Source: Anastatus disparis (lineage: Eukaryota; Arthropoda; Insecta; Hymenoptera; Eupelmidae). From it: a stretch of DNA of 64,000 nucleotides. The stretch spans positions 521,001 through 585,000 of the forward strand of contig JAFFSR010000242.1 in the NCBI GenBank assembly GCA_017163975.1, written 5' to 3'. Numbering within the stretch: the first letter of the stretch is position 1; every line of letters begins with the position of its first letter. Below are positions 48,689 to 62,060 of the stretch, piece after piece. A model generated the notes under the pieces. That model searched no databases. It saw only the letters and a program-made list of their open reading frames with translations, and was not told where the DNA came from. Both the position numbers and the translations under genes were made by a program.

Positions 48689-51321
48689 ATTTCCACAAAC
48701 CTCGTTTTAAATATTTTTATCTAATAAAAATATTATAGTGTTTTGTAGTTTAATGAAAAATTTGTTAGGTATAACATGATAATTTATTTTTTAAATCATT
48801 ACTTCATTATTGTCTGACAAAAGTGCAGCGATGATTTATAAGACGTCGTTTCCGGTCCTGCTATGTCCTGTACATTAATACGCGACATATAAATGAGGAC
48901 ATGCATGATTGTCTGGAACATCAACTTGCGTAAACAGTTAGATATATAGTATTTGTTGATTTTGCTTAAGTATACTCAGCTTATGAATTGTTCAGGTAGG
49001 TTACAATAATTTCTTGATGTTTCAACTTAATGCAGATTGTTTTATATTTTTGCCACCTGATTTACTTTAGATATAATTTTAAAAAAATTTATTTTATTTT
49101 TTTTAAATTCAATGTTTCTGATTGATATAATAGAAATTTTTTCTCACTGGGTCTATTTAAAGTTTTATGTTATTCAAAGAATAATGAGTCAATCAGCAAG
49201 TAAATGAATACTTAAGTTTATTAGATTTACAGTTTTTGAAGTAAAGACTTCAAATACTTTTAATAAATAACTGTTGAATTTATGGTACTAATATTCTTCA
49301 ATATAATTATAGCCTGTGTACCTGTTTATATAAGAAATAAAGCAGTATATATATTATCAAAAAATAAGTAATAAAATTTTATTTTATTCGATGGTACGTT
49401 AGATATATTCTTCAAAATTATTATAAGAAATGAAAATAGTAGAAATAGTTAATAAGGTTATCTATTGAAGAAAAAACAATTAACGGTATTCTTATTGCTT
49501 ACATTAAAGTTTATTATCCATGAGGTTGCGTATTGTAAAGTAAGGTGACAAGATGATGGTTACTCGTTTACATTGTAATGTTCGTTTTTGAATAAAATTA
49601 AAAATTATAAATCTCTTATCTTAGATAAATTGATGAATTATTTATTATTTGAAATGCAATACTTAAATTTTGAAGTGTTAGTATTATGCAATTTGAAAAT
49701 GTACAGCATCTTCGGACAGAAACGCTTAAAAATACAAATTCCGGTAATAAAAAGTTTTTTATTACTTTCCCAGGAAATTAAAATTAAAAAAAGGAACGTA
49801 CGCGTAAAAAATAAGTGATATTGAAAATATCGAGTACTCGCAAATCTTAAACAGAATAAAGAAAAAAACCCAGCGTTAAGAGAATTCTGGGTGTTAAAAT
49901 CGAGCATCAATTAAAAGTTAAAATTGTCTTAATTAAAGTAAAAAACTTCCCAAGACGATTTTCGATAAAAAAAAGAAAGAAAAAAGATGTTGCCGGTGTT
50001 GATGATTGAGCCTATAAAAAGTTATTGGGCCATTTTAAAACAATCCCGTGCTTCTTTTATATTTGAAATTTTTCATTGCTCGATAAAATATTGTCAGAAC
50101 TTTTTTGACTTTACTGTCGGTTGTTTCGTTTAATTTCGTGAGGGTAACATGTCTCTTATCATTTTAAAGAGTTATTTTTTATTTTTTATATCCATATAAT
50201 GACTTTATTGCATTACAATCGAGACTCACTGTTATTAGCTTCTCATTATTGCTTAAGTGGATTTTGCTCGAGCTGAAACGGTGATAATTAATGGCGCTTT
50301 AAATAATTTATATTAGAAAAAATTAACTTATTTTATCTATAATGAAGACGTTAAAATAAAATTTTTTGCGTGAAAAAAGTAAACAATTGTACATTAATAT
50401 AACACTTCTGAAGATTAAAATGGAAAAAATAATATCATTTTAATCTGAAAAATAAATTTACAAAATTTATACTGTGTGATAATTATTTATGTGCAACCCA
50501 AACTAATCAAATAAAATTTTTTTCAATATAACGAATTGTTATGCTATAGATAAATTTTATTACAATTTTTAAGTAAATAATTTAAATATTTGAGAATAAT
50601 TTACAATTTTTCATCATAAAAAAATACTTTTTTTTAAATATATTTTAACATAGGCGAAAGAAATACATTTATCTAATGTATACGATAATATCAAATACTT
50701 CTATGGAGAAACCGAAATATTAAAAACGTTTATAACACTAATTTACGAAATTGTTCTGCAGTTAAATGCTCAAACTCTGTATTTAATTTTTATTCTTTTT
50801 TTCATTTTAGCAGCAGTAAATTTTATCTGATATACGGGGCTATTTTTTTTTTGTTTTAGTACAAGAAAATATTGCTTTATACGAGCTACATTTTTATGGT
50901 ACGCTATTGAAATTAAAATCACTTAAATTGAAATGCTACTTAGGACTTCTTACATAAAAATAATTCGGGAATCGAATAAACAAATAACACCGCCCAGAGC
51001 AGAGAAAAAAAACTACTTCACGCCTGATATAACTGTATTACTTCAATTTATAAATACGTTACACTCAATGTCATTTGAATAAATATTTTTTATTGATGCA
51101 TCCTTACGTTATACGTATTAATGAAATTTGATATACTGTACTTCGAGTTCAATGAAATTTTGAATAATTTTCAAATGATACTTATATGAATTAACATTTT
51201 TTATTTTACGAAAAAATTTATGATGTATCTTATACTTTCAGTTTATGTGAATAATATTAAAAATAAAAATGTTAGATTTAAAGAAATTCTGTATGATTTT
51301 TTCGTGTTTTTTCATAATATA

Positions 51322-51385
51322 ATGTATATCGTGTTTTTTTATGTTATAATATACATCGTTATTTTTATATCATGATGTATATCGT
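51322..51385. repeat. Three short tandem repeats of 26-27 bp
   Basis: ATGTATATCGT, ATATACATCGT and ATGTATATCGT end at 51332, 51359 and 51385, each preceded by a T-rich run. Confidence 0.55.
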
Positions 51386-54300
51386 AATAGAAAATTTAAT
51401 TTTTTAGAATTATAAATAAAATAAATAACTATTCTTTAATTATTATAAATATTGTAAGAGTATTATTATCCCTTGAAATTAGTGAAATAATTTGTTATAC
51501 GTGAGAACTCAATGATGGATCTTTTTCTTTCGATAATTTGAGTTAGTCTGCTGATAAACTAATGTTTATGTTTAGCCCTTGTCGGTTTCTGTCTTTGATA
51601 CATAACGTTTACTTTTCCTCAAAATTCAATTAAGTTTTTAACTTCACGTAGGCCACAATATTATAGCCTTTTAAAAAAAGCCGCTATGACTTTATTATTC
51701 TTAAGTAGCAGCTAATCTTTTTTTTTATTTAGCTTCTAATTGAACGATGATAAACTTTAACGAACCGTTACAGATTTCGGACAGTTTTTAGTAGATTTCT
51801 GAAGGAATTATTTTTTCTTGATAACTTTATTATGCTGAAAATAAATGTTTAATTAAAATTTTGAAAAATCTTGATTAAAGCACACGATGTATGAGCATGA
51901 GACCGATAATACGAATTGAAGAGATACAATACTGTAAAACGCGTCCAATCGAAGTAAAAATCATTCAAATATTTCTTTAAAAATTTTTTTATGAATCTTT
52001 TACGTACAAAATGATATAATGTTTGCGATAAACGAAACTTTTTTTCTATACTTTTACAATGATTGTCAATGTCACGATTTTTTTTATCCAACATGTTACT
52101 TAGATGTCATATTTATACATTCGAATCTATTACAAGATTTTTTGTAAATTTTTTTTTATTTTATACGATTGCAAATTGTTGTGTTTTCTTGTTACTTTCG
52201 AAGTGCCGCGTATATCATTTGGAAATAGATAAGCACGCGTATATCCATTGAAAATCCCCATAGAGCGTTTTTTTATGAATGAATGCTTAAGATTAAAGTT
52301 TTGACAAACATTAAGCATCGGATGATACACTGTTGTAATTTTTTCATAACACTATAACTGAATGTTCTAATAAATCATGGCCATTAGATTTTTCTGTTGT
52401 ATATTTTAAGTGCAATTTATTGCAAATAGAAAGCTAGTACATATTTATGAAAATACGATTAAAAAACTACATTTTTTTGACATAGAACGAATTTCTAGGA
52501 AGAAATATAAGGAATTTTAAATAACACGTTTGGTAATTCAAAATTAAAAAAATTTTTTTAATCTTCGAGGTAAAATACAATAATTCAAATTAAAATAATA
52601 AAAATATTTCATATTCAATATTACTTATGAAGTATTATGATACCTTCGAACTTTATAAACATTATTTTTACGATAATAACACAACAAACACGTACTTTAC
52701 AGAGAAAAAAAAAGCAAAAAAAAATGTTTCGTAGCTCATCTCGATTCCACTTGCAAAGGAATTCTCGCAAGATTTTCCGTTGTTCTCCTACATCAAGTCC
52801 GGTCTTACAAACTTGTCATGTTGCTTTTTTTTCTTACGCATAAATATTTGACTAACGCGCGACACGAGCTTAACTGTCAACTTAATGTGCGACGTCACTT
52901 ATGATTCGTGCCATCCTTTTGGTGATTTAAAAGCATTATGTATCTGGTATACATATGTGTGCGATATAATATTTTTTTCTTTTATTTTACTCTATAGACG
53001 TCGTCGTTTTTTTTTCCTCACTTAGTCCGGTAATACTTGTTCCATTTTGTCAAATGATTTAGCTGCGTTTTATGGATTGTCATTTTTAGAAAACGGGAAT
53101 TCTGTATGTATAGGTACGAATTTTCGTGACACTTATTTGTTTGCAAAAAGTATTTGCTCATTAGTTTTTTTATAATTTTTTTCAAACACTACTATATATA
53201 AAATAAATAATTTAAACTGTACTGTCTTTTTTTGTAATCCTTGAAATTCAAAGTTGGAAATATTTATTATGCGATTTATTTCGTTAATTTCCTGATAGTA
53301 CCAAGTGTGTGTTTCACCATCGGGTCTCGAATTTTTTTCTAACTTTGGGATATTATTTTTACATATAAAACTATAAAAAAAATCGCATCATATTTATTCA
53401 ATGCCCTATTTATTACAAGCTACAAGCAAATTCATCCAAATTTTAAGGATTTTAAAAAATAGTACAGTTTTTGAATTATTTATTTTAAGAGATCTTTATC
53501 ACGAGTGTATAAGAGTTAAGATAAAGATCTTTTGGTTGAAAAAAAGTTTTTGAAAAGATTAATGTTTTCTTCAGTTGTAATAAAAGTCAAATCATTCAAA
53601 AATTCAGCTTAAAACAAGCATAGAAAATTAATGTTTAATTATACTCTAAATTTTTTTTTACTTTTTATTTATGTATAACTTTTGAAAAAATTCAATCATC
53701 TCGAAAATTTTTATTTTTAATATTTATTTACTTCTGGTTAGTATGAAAGTGTACGGCCCTAAAGAGCAGATGCAAATTAAAAAAAAATTTCTTGTGAATC
53801 CAAAAATGAAGCTTCAGAATCAATATTCGCCACTTTTTAATTATAAATTATAACGTATAATTAGCAATATATTCTTTTAATTTTTTATTAACAATAAAAA
53901 CAAAAAGTATTATGAGTAACATTTAATGTGTAAAATAACAATAATTTATTCCCTTTAATTAAATGCATTCTTATAATTATTAAAGCATAATCATCGAAAT
54001 TCATTAATTCATAATAAACGTTTGAGAAATCATTGAAAATCTCTCTGATAACAAATTAAATGCTTTATTTCACTTCTTTGAACAAGTGCGAAAATGTAAT
54101 TTGCCGCAGTCAGTTTATTTCATCTCAAAGTTTCTCATTTATCCATCAAAAATCTTCCTTGTCTCATCGATCTTTTTTTCACTTAAAGCGCACAAAAATT
54201 AATTGTACCTATTTCTTTGATTTACTAAAAAAAATTTAAAGAAAAAAGGGCGCTATAGGTTATTGGCATCGATTCGCTTTAGTGATTGAATGAGACAACC

Positions 54301-57300
54301 GTTAAAGATTACGTGTACTCGCGCAATACTTATTTTCATATGTATATACAGAGTGTTTGAAAAAGAGGGTAAAGAAAAAAGATAAAATATAAAAGAAGGT
54401 ATAGTAAAATTTTATGCTAAGCCTTTGAATGTTCGTATAACATTATTTCGGGGCATATAAGCATCAGCCAAGACTAAAACATGGAATGACGAATAACGCG
54501 TAATTTACCGGCCCGTTAAGCTCTTTTGCTTAGGCTTTCTATATATAACTATATCGTTATGCGTATGCGATTTTTCCACGAATGATGCATGCTTGAGAGT
54601 ACACGTATATACTGCAACCCTGTTTCTACAAGACGCGATTCATGGCCTTACTAATCTTTTCGTTGAAAAGTCATTTATTAGGTTAAAGGGAGATTTTTAA
54701 ATTCACGGTAAATTCATGAATTTTCTTATCTTACGTAACTTCAGAGCTTTTTTGTTTAATATAATGCAAGAAATAAATTTTTTAGCAAAACAATTTTTTT
54801 TATCATACCTTTACCAACAAAATTTGATTCACTTGATAATAACTGTTTAATAATTTATTGCTAAAAAAATATAATTTTCCATAAAATTTTAAATGATTCA
54901 TATTAATTTAATGAAATATGGTAATATGTATTTGATTCTACAAACTAAAAAAACCTTTTAACTGAGGCATGAATTTTTTATAAAAGTTGCTATGATATGT
55001 GATAAACATTAACATTTATGTAATAAAATTAAACTTGTGTGTATCAAATGTTTGCCAAACATATGCGACAATATTTTTTATAAAAATTTATATGTACGCT
55101 CATAATTAAAATAAAATTTATCAATTCATTCATTTTTCTAATATATAAAAAATTAATCATTTGTGAAATCAAGAACAGATACTCATAAATTCAATTATCG
55201 TCTCAAAAACTATAAACTTTTTTTTCAATTCTAATTATTCACATTTTTTCATTTTTCAAATCACTCGTAAATGAATACGTGATAAAATAAAGAAAAATCA
55301 TGATTTTTCTAATTGATAACAGTACCTATATTCTTACGGATATTATAACATTAAAATCAACCTTTCAAATAAAGTTAAGATTATTTTCTGGCATTCCCAT
55401 TAAAAAAATACCTCTTACTTATTTTCTTAAAACCAAAGAAAATTAAATATTTTATGATTACTTTATGTTCAATGGATTTGGATAATTTATATAGATAGAG
55501 GAATTTCAGACATTTATGATGTTAAGTTATATTGTATTCTAAATTTTAGTGTCTCATCTATTGATCATCTCTGGTATTACATTATTATAATATATTCAAA
55601 TATATTAAAAGATCAACGTATCTCTTTCAATTGAAACATATATTTTGAAAATTTTAAAAAAACTACGGTAAATGCATGAGAAACAGATAAAACTACACGT
55701 CATAACGCATAGCGTTACGTTGCGTAAGCTTGACCGCCGACTAAGAACACGTTTAGTATAGCATCTTTATTTTTTGGTAGATATACACCTGTTAGTCGAT
55801 TGACTCATTATAATGCGCTCGGAGATTTATCAAATCCTTTATAAAAGTCAACGCCTATGAATAATTTGTTATGCTGCTGAGTTCGTATCATTAAATTAAG
55901 TCATAAAGTTCTTTAAAAATTATTTATTTTTTTTAACGGATACTTCCACACGATTAACTGATTTAAGAAACGTGTAGACAAGAAAACCAGATTTTTTTAA
56001 ACGTTCAATGTCTTTTTAACCCTTTCAGAACCAATGTACATTACAATGTAGGTTGAATTTTTTCTGGTTTTTATAGTTTTTGATCTCAGAATGTGGTCTA
56101 CGTCATTATTATACACCTGATAGAAATAAATAAAACTTTAAAGAAAAAAATTTTTATTACAAAATCTGATTTTTAAATTTTCAAGAATTATTTTTAAATT
56201 GTCACCGAAATACTTTCTAAGAAAAATAAATGATTTTAAAATATGCGTACTTTTGATGACTCTGTGCAGGTATTTATAAAAATACTATAAATTAGGTTCA
56301 ATAATCGAATATATAATATTTTAACAAAATTTGCATTACAATAATATATTTTTTAACAATATGATTTTAGATTTAAGGCAAAAAATTACACAGATTAAAA
56401 ATATTTATGATTTTTCAAATAATCGTTACGTAATAATAACTTTGTAAATTTTTTTTTTGTTTTTAATTAATTTAAAAAAAATTAAAATATTCTAAATATG
56501 ATTAAAGTGAGAATATCGAAAATGATTAATAAACGTTACATCTTTTATCAAATCTAGAATTGTATTTACATGAACTGACAAAACAGAATTTAGTTACTAA
56601 AACTTTTTAAAAAGAAACTTTGATATATAGAGTCACTTGAAATTCTGACAAATGTTATCTATTAGAATAAAATGTAAAATGATTAAAACTAAATGCTCAT
56701 TTTCCAAGTGCTGATACATTGAATTAATAAGATGAATAGAAGATGGATGACAGAAAATTAATTAGCTTTTAACTTAATTATTAAACAGAATATTTTGTAT
56801 TCTGTATACTTAAGAAATGTGCAGTTTATAATACTCTAAAATAAATTTAATTTTTTTTAAGAAGAATAAAACTTACTTTTACATAAATTACTGTTATAAA
56901 TTAAACATGCAGCAAAAAAAGATTTTTACGAAATTTCGAAAATAAAACGTACGATTAGCGTGTTCTCATTTTTTTTTCAAGATCATGTAAATTTTTTAAA
57001 TGTCATTATTAAACTTCTTTTTTTAAAATACCGAAAAACAATGATAATTTTAGCAAGTTTAAAAACTCTGCTTCTAAAAGCACCGTAAACCTATAATTTA
57101 ACACTTTTCAAAAATAATAATACGAAAAAAAATATGTAAAGGAAACAATTTTCGAAGCGCGCCCATAGTAATAAAAATGCTAATACACCTTCATTTTAGT
57201 AGCCATACGGTATGTCATAGATGAGCTTCTTTAGATAACAAAGCTAAAAGAAAGAAAGAAAAGACAAACAGTGTATACAGTGTAAGATTGTAGAATTCCC

Positions 57301-60300
57301 TTTTCGATGCATATTGAATGAACGGCGTGTGTGTAAAAAAAAGAAGAAAAAAAAAGTTGTTCGTTCAAAGTTTGCCGAGGCGTGGATATATTATATCTAG
57401 CTCGGTATGTATATACGTATGATTTCTCGAGCATCCACGGGTCATAATTACCGGTGTATTAATTAATATTTATATATACCATGGTTATATGCTAGCCATG
57501 TAGGCATGACGTTTATATATATATATTTTTTTCTCTTCTTTTCTTTCCTTCCTCTCTTCTTAACATTAATTCCGTTTCCTGAAAGCGCGCCTTCTATATA
57601 TGCACGCACACACCTATAAGCTTCTATAATAACATCGTTTTTCTCATCTGTAACATTGTAATGATCGCGACCCCGTGAAACAAGTGCTATATCTTAGAGA
57701 GCATAAGCCTTTAGAAAACCTTTATTATTTTGCTTCTTCAGATCGTAACCTTTTCCTTTTTTCTTTCTCCCTATTTTCTACTCAACGTGTCTATTATAAC
57801 GCCATGCGTGAACGTTCATGCTTTATTACTTGATATTCTTTTATATGCACTTATTCGTCTTATAATTCTTGATATTGTTCAGCTTCAATTTTATTGTTTA
57901 ATCCGTTTGATGAAATCGTAGAACGATTTTTAATATTCCGATTTTTTATAATATTCTATAAATTAGTTAGTTATTTTTCTTATACATTTGCCGTTGCTTT
58001 TCAACATTTCAAATTCAAAAAAGGAAATTTTCAGTTATTTTATGGCAAAATAAAAATTTTTACGTGTTTAATATTAGAAAGTTTAGTTGAAAATTCCAAA
58101 TAAGGTTTCTATAACTAATTTTGAAATTTATAGAATTCACATTTCTCGGTGCAATTCTTTTTTCAACAAATTTTAGCTAGTTTTATTAAACTGTTTATAA
58201 TTTAAAAATATTTTGCGTCTTATGAGAATATCAACAAAATATTATGTATACATTTATACAATTCATACCTGCAATGTTTAAGTAACAATTTTATTGAATT
58301 GATGACTTTGATATTTTATGACACGTTATAACTCAATGCTTCATTTAAAGTCATATGTTTATTAACGCTGTTGCGTAAAAAAAAAATTTTAATTTGATTT
58401 AAAAATGATACGTATGATTAAAGTGTATACTTCAAATTCATGAGATAATTGTGTGAACATCAAATCATCTCAGGATAATTTGCCTTTGATCAGTTGTAAA
58501 GATTAAAGTATAAATAGAATTTCCATAGTCAAGTACTTAGTTTATGTATAAGTTTATTAACTGACCTTTTATTTATTAATATATGCAACTTTATTCGAAT
58601 ATTTTTTATGTTGATGGTATTGTTATGTTCGTGTAGAATATATTTGTTGAATATTTTGTTGAATTTATTTTTAAAAGCATATAAATTTCTCATTTTATCT
58701 GCCAGATTAAATTAAATGAGCATTAAATGTTACTCCCTTCGAATAAAGTAAGTATTCTAAACAAAATTATAAAGTATATAAAAAATTTTCTAAAATAAAC
58801 AATTTTAGGTGGACAAAGCAAAAATTATCAAGATCAAAGACCTTACTGTAACATTGTAACTATCAATCTGTTTTTTTCTCTCTATCTTATGAATCGCATA
58901 ATGCAGCACATAATTTTTATAATTTTAATGTGCGGCTTTTTAAAATTCGTAAATCATCAGCTGTTACACACGTGTCATACGGTACTCGAGAAAACTAGAT
59001 TGAAATAATAGAAAAAAAATAACGATTTATGTCATCGTATTATGCAGATAATGATAAGCAGTATTTTTTATAATTTTATAAAGGCAGATTGTAAACAAAG
59101 ATTTATTATAATTTTATGAAAAACGTGTCACGTGAACAAAATCAAAGGCCATATGCTGTAAAGAATAGCGTTAGCTGCTTTAGTAATATGTTGTTGTAGT
59201 ATATAGTTTTTTTACGCATCTTATAAAATGTAAAAAGAAATTTACATTAAATTTTTTAAAATTCTCATCAAGTTCTTTCAATTTTTAAAAATTATAATTT
59301 TAAAAAGCTGTATATACATTTTGAAAAATTACATGTATAATTAAATAATAATTCTTTCCAGCAATCGATTTTACTTGGTAAATGAAAAATTATTAAAGTT
59401 AATTACTAAATTTTTATTTTTTTAGAAAATGTTCTGATAACCATTTTAGGATTATTAATGTTCATTTTTTAAACAGTTTTTGCAATCAAATTTTTTTTAG
59501 AGTTTTCTAAATTTCTATCATGTGTATAATAATTTAGGCCCCCAGTTTAAGATCAGAAACAATTTGAGCTACCTTCAGCTAATGCATATACTTTTATTCC
59601 AAAAATTTTGAGGTTGCTTCAGCACAATTTTGAAAAAATCATCAATGTACATTAGGTCTAAAAGGGTTAAAAAAAGATGATTGTTCAGATAACTATTATG
59701 TAATTGAAATTATGAAATAAAAAATTCTTTTTGAAATTTTTTTTGTTATTTTTCTTATAATATCTTTGTTTACAATTGTTAGATTTTGAATATTTTTTCA
59801 AAGTCGATATTAAGTAATTTATGCATTAGTTTTGTTTGGAATGAAATTTTCACTTTGAATTTCGATCGATTTAAAATATTTAGTGCGTGTAAAATCAGAA
59901 TTGCAGATCGTTTCACATGCCACAATCGTGAGAAGAAATGAAAATGCCTATCGAAGCATGGAGATGGCAATTTTAAATATTCGTAAATTTTCGAAAAGGA
60001 AATAATAGATTCCAGAATATGAATATCGGAAAAGTTTTGTGAAGTAATAAAAAACAAAACTATTATCCAATAAGAATTACTCCTTCGGTTATTACGTATA
60101 AACTCTATACGCATGTTACTATATGTAAAATTTTATTCTCTTTCTGATTTTTTAATTAATCTAGTCTTACAAAAATTATCATAGTAAAGATACAGCATTG
60201 TATATACTATATTTTATTTGTTATAAGATAATATTTGCGATTTTAAATTGATATAGAAGTGAAGCTGTTTGCAAATCTGCGAAAAATGCTATTCTAATTT

Positions 60301-61434
60301 CCAATAAATTAAAAATATGTCAAATTTATTTTAAAAATTAGAAATATTTGTATAGGATACCTTTTTTTGACTTCAAATAAAAAATTGTTATGATAGCTAA
60401 GCCAGCTTGTTTTAAAACAGATGTAAGCCTATGCTCTATATACGTTTAAATCTTATCCTGATCAATCAATCCACTTGATTATTGTAGGCGTATTATGGGC
60501 GTAGACTTTTCGTACACGGTCATGAACCGGCCTTGCAAGGTCACGCATTATAAGTTGATTGCACTTTAAGCATTTTAATAGTTTGTAAATTTAAGAAACG
60601 AAAAAAATTAGAATATAGATCAAAATAAACAACATTTATCGTGAATGTAAATAAAATATTAAAATTTATGAAATTTTAATTTTTTTTATATTTATTTAAA
60701 TTAATAATATTTATTATTTTAATAAATTAAATTATTGATCCAGTTTAAATTTATTTAAAATAAATTGTATAAATTTAGAAATTAAAAAGAAAGAAAAAAA
60801 ACATAATTTATAAAAAATGTGTCAATACAAGTTAGATTAAATGAAGGCTTAATCTTCGATTTCATGTATTTGCTCTACCCAAGACTAAACAGCAAGACGC
60901 TTATTACGTGCAGTGTATAGTTAGAAATTGATTTCCTGTAACACATACTCTCAAGAGGAGCTCGTTTTCTATTGCGAGAAATCGTTATACTATCACTAAT
61001 TATTTTAAGAATTGGGAAAAAAGTGAAAAACTAGGTTAAATATGTTATGCAATTAAAATTATTTTATATTTGTTAATAAATTTAATATTTATTTTATTTG
61101 TTAAATACTTAAGTTTTTGCTTAAAATTAATTTAATTTTTTTTATTAAATTAATAATGTATACCATTTTAATTATTTTAATTAAAGGTTCATTATTATTA
61201 TTATTTTTTTAAAAATTTGCGTTACGGAAACATGATTTTCTGTGTTTATGCATTATTTTAGTAGCTCCAGTTATCTAACCCAGTGTAATAGTCTTACATC
61301 TTCTTGCACATTTATAATGTGCTTTTAAGTAGACCTAATCTTTTTGCAGTTACAAAGCTACTGCAATAAATTAATAAAAACGCTTTTTTTTCTAAATAAC
61401 AGTTTCTTTTATATACAAGTTAAAAAATACTAAC

Positions 61435-62060
61435 CTGCTATCTTTCTATATTTATGAATCTTCGCATCTCAATAAATGTGCGTTGCTGAAATTCTCTTCT
61501 TCTTTTCACTATGATAAATAAACACTAAATTTTTTATAAAACACGTATAAAAAATCGTATAAAATGTTTTCTATTCACTTTTCAATGTTCCAAACCGAAT
61601 CCAATATTAAAAAATTAACTATCAATTTATGACATTTAAATATTATTTTCTTTTAAAGATCACTTAACGATTTAATATTTTCATAAAATTCCCACACTTG
61701 TTAACTTCGTCACTTAAAGACAGAAAAAAATTGAAGAAAAACGGACAATAATAAAAAAAAAAGAATAATTTAATATAATATCCAGGTATTTAATTTGATG
61801 TTTACCCGCGGCGGGCACACGTTTGTCAGTGTATGTCCGGTGTGTGTGGCGCGCTGGTCAGGTGTATTCTGACTTTAGAATTCGCGCCGCGAGTATAGAA
61901 AGAGAAGAGAAAAAGACCGATGTATACAGACAGAGTCTTTGAAAACGTTTTTCTACTATATACACGCTTTGCTCCTTCCTCCTTCCGAGTCTGATATATA
62001 CACACGCGTGTGATGAGAGTTTAAGCTTCTTCCTCTCCTTGTCTTTATAGGATATCTTAT
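61435..62060 (-). promoter_or_regulatory. Candidate promoter and first untranslated exon on the minus strand
   Basis: The stretch 61800-62050 is clearly less A+T-rich and CpG-containing (CCCGCGGCGGGC, GGCGCGCTGG, TTCGCGCCGCGAG). Downstream on the minus strand, GATAGCAG|GTTAGTA at 61435/61434 fits a splice donor. It could be the remote first exon of shavenoid or of an unseen transcript. This is speculative. Confidence 0.2.

Noticed and set aside
53489..53531. miRNA-like hairpin around AGATCTTTATC
   Set aside because: The stem is only about 11 bp and unsupported by anything else.
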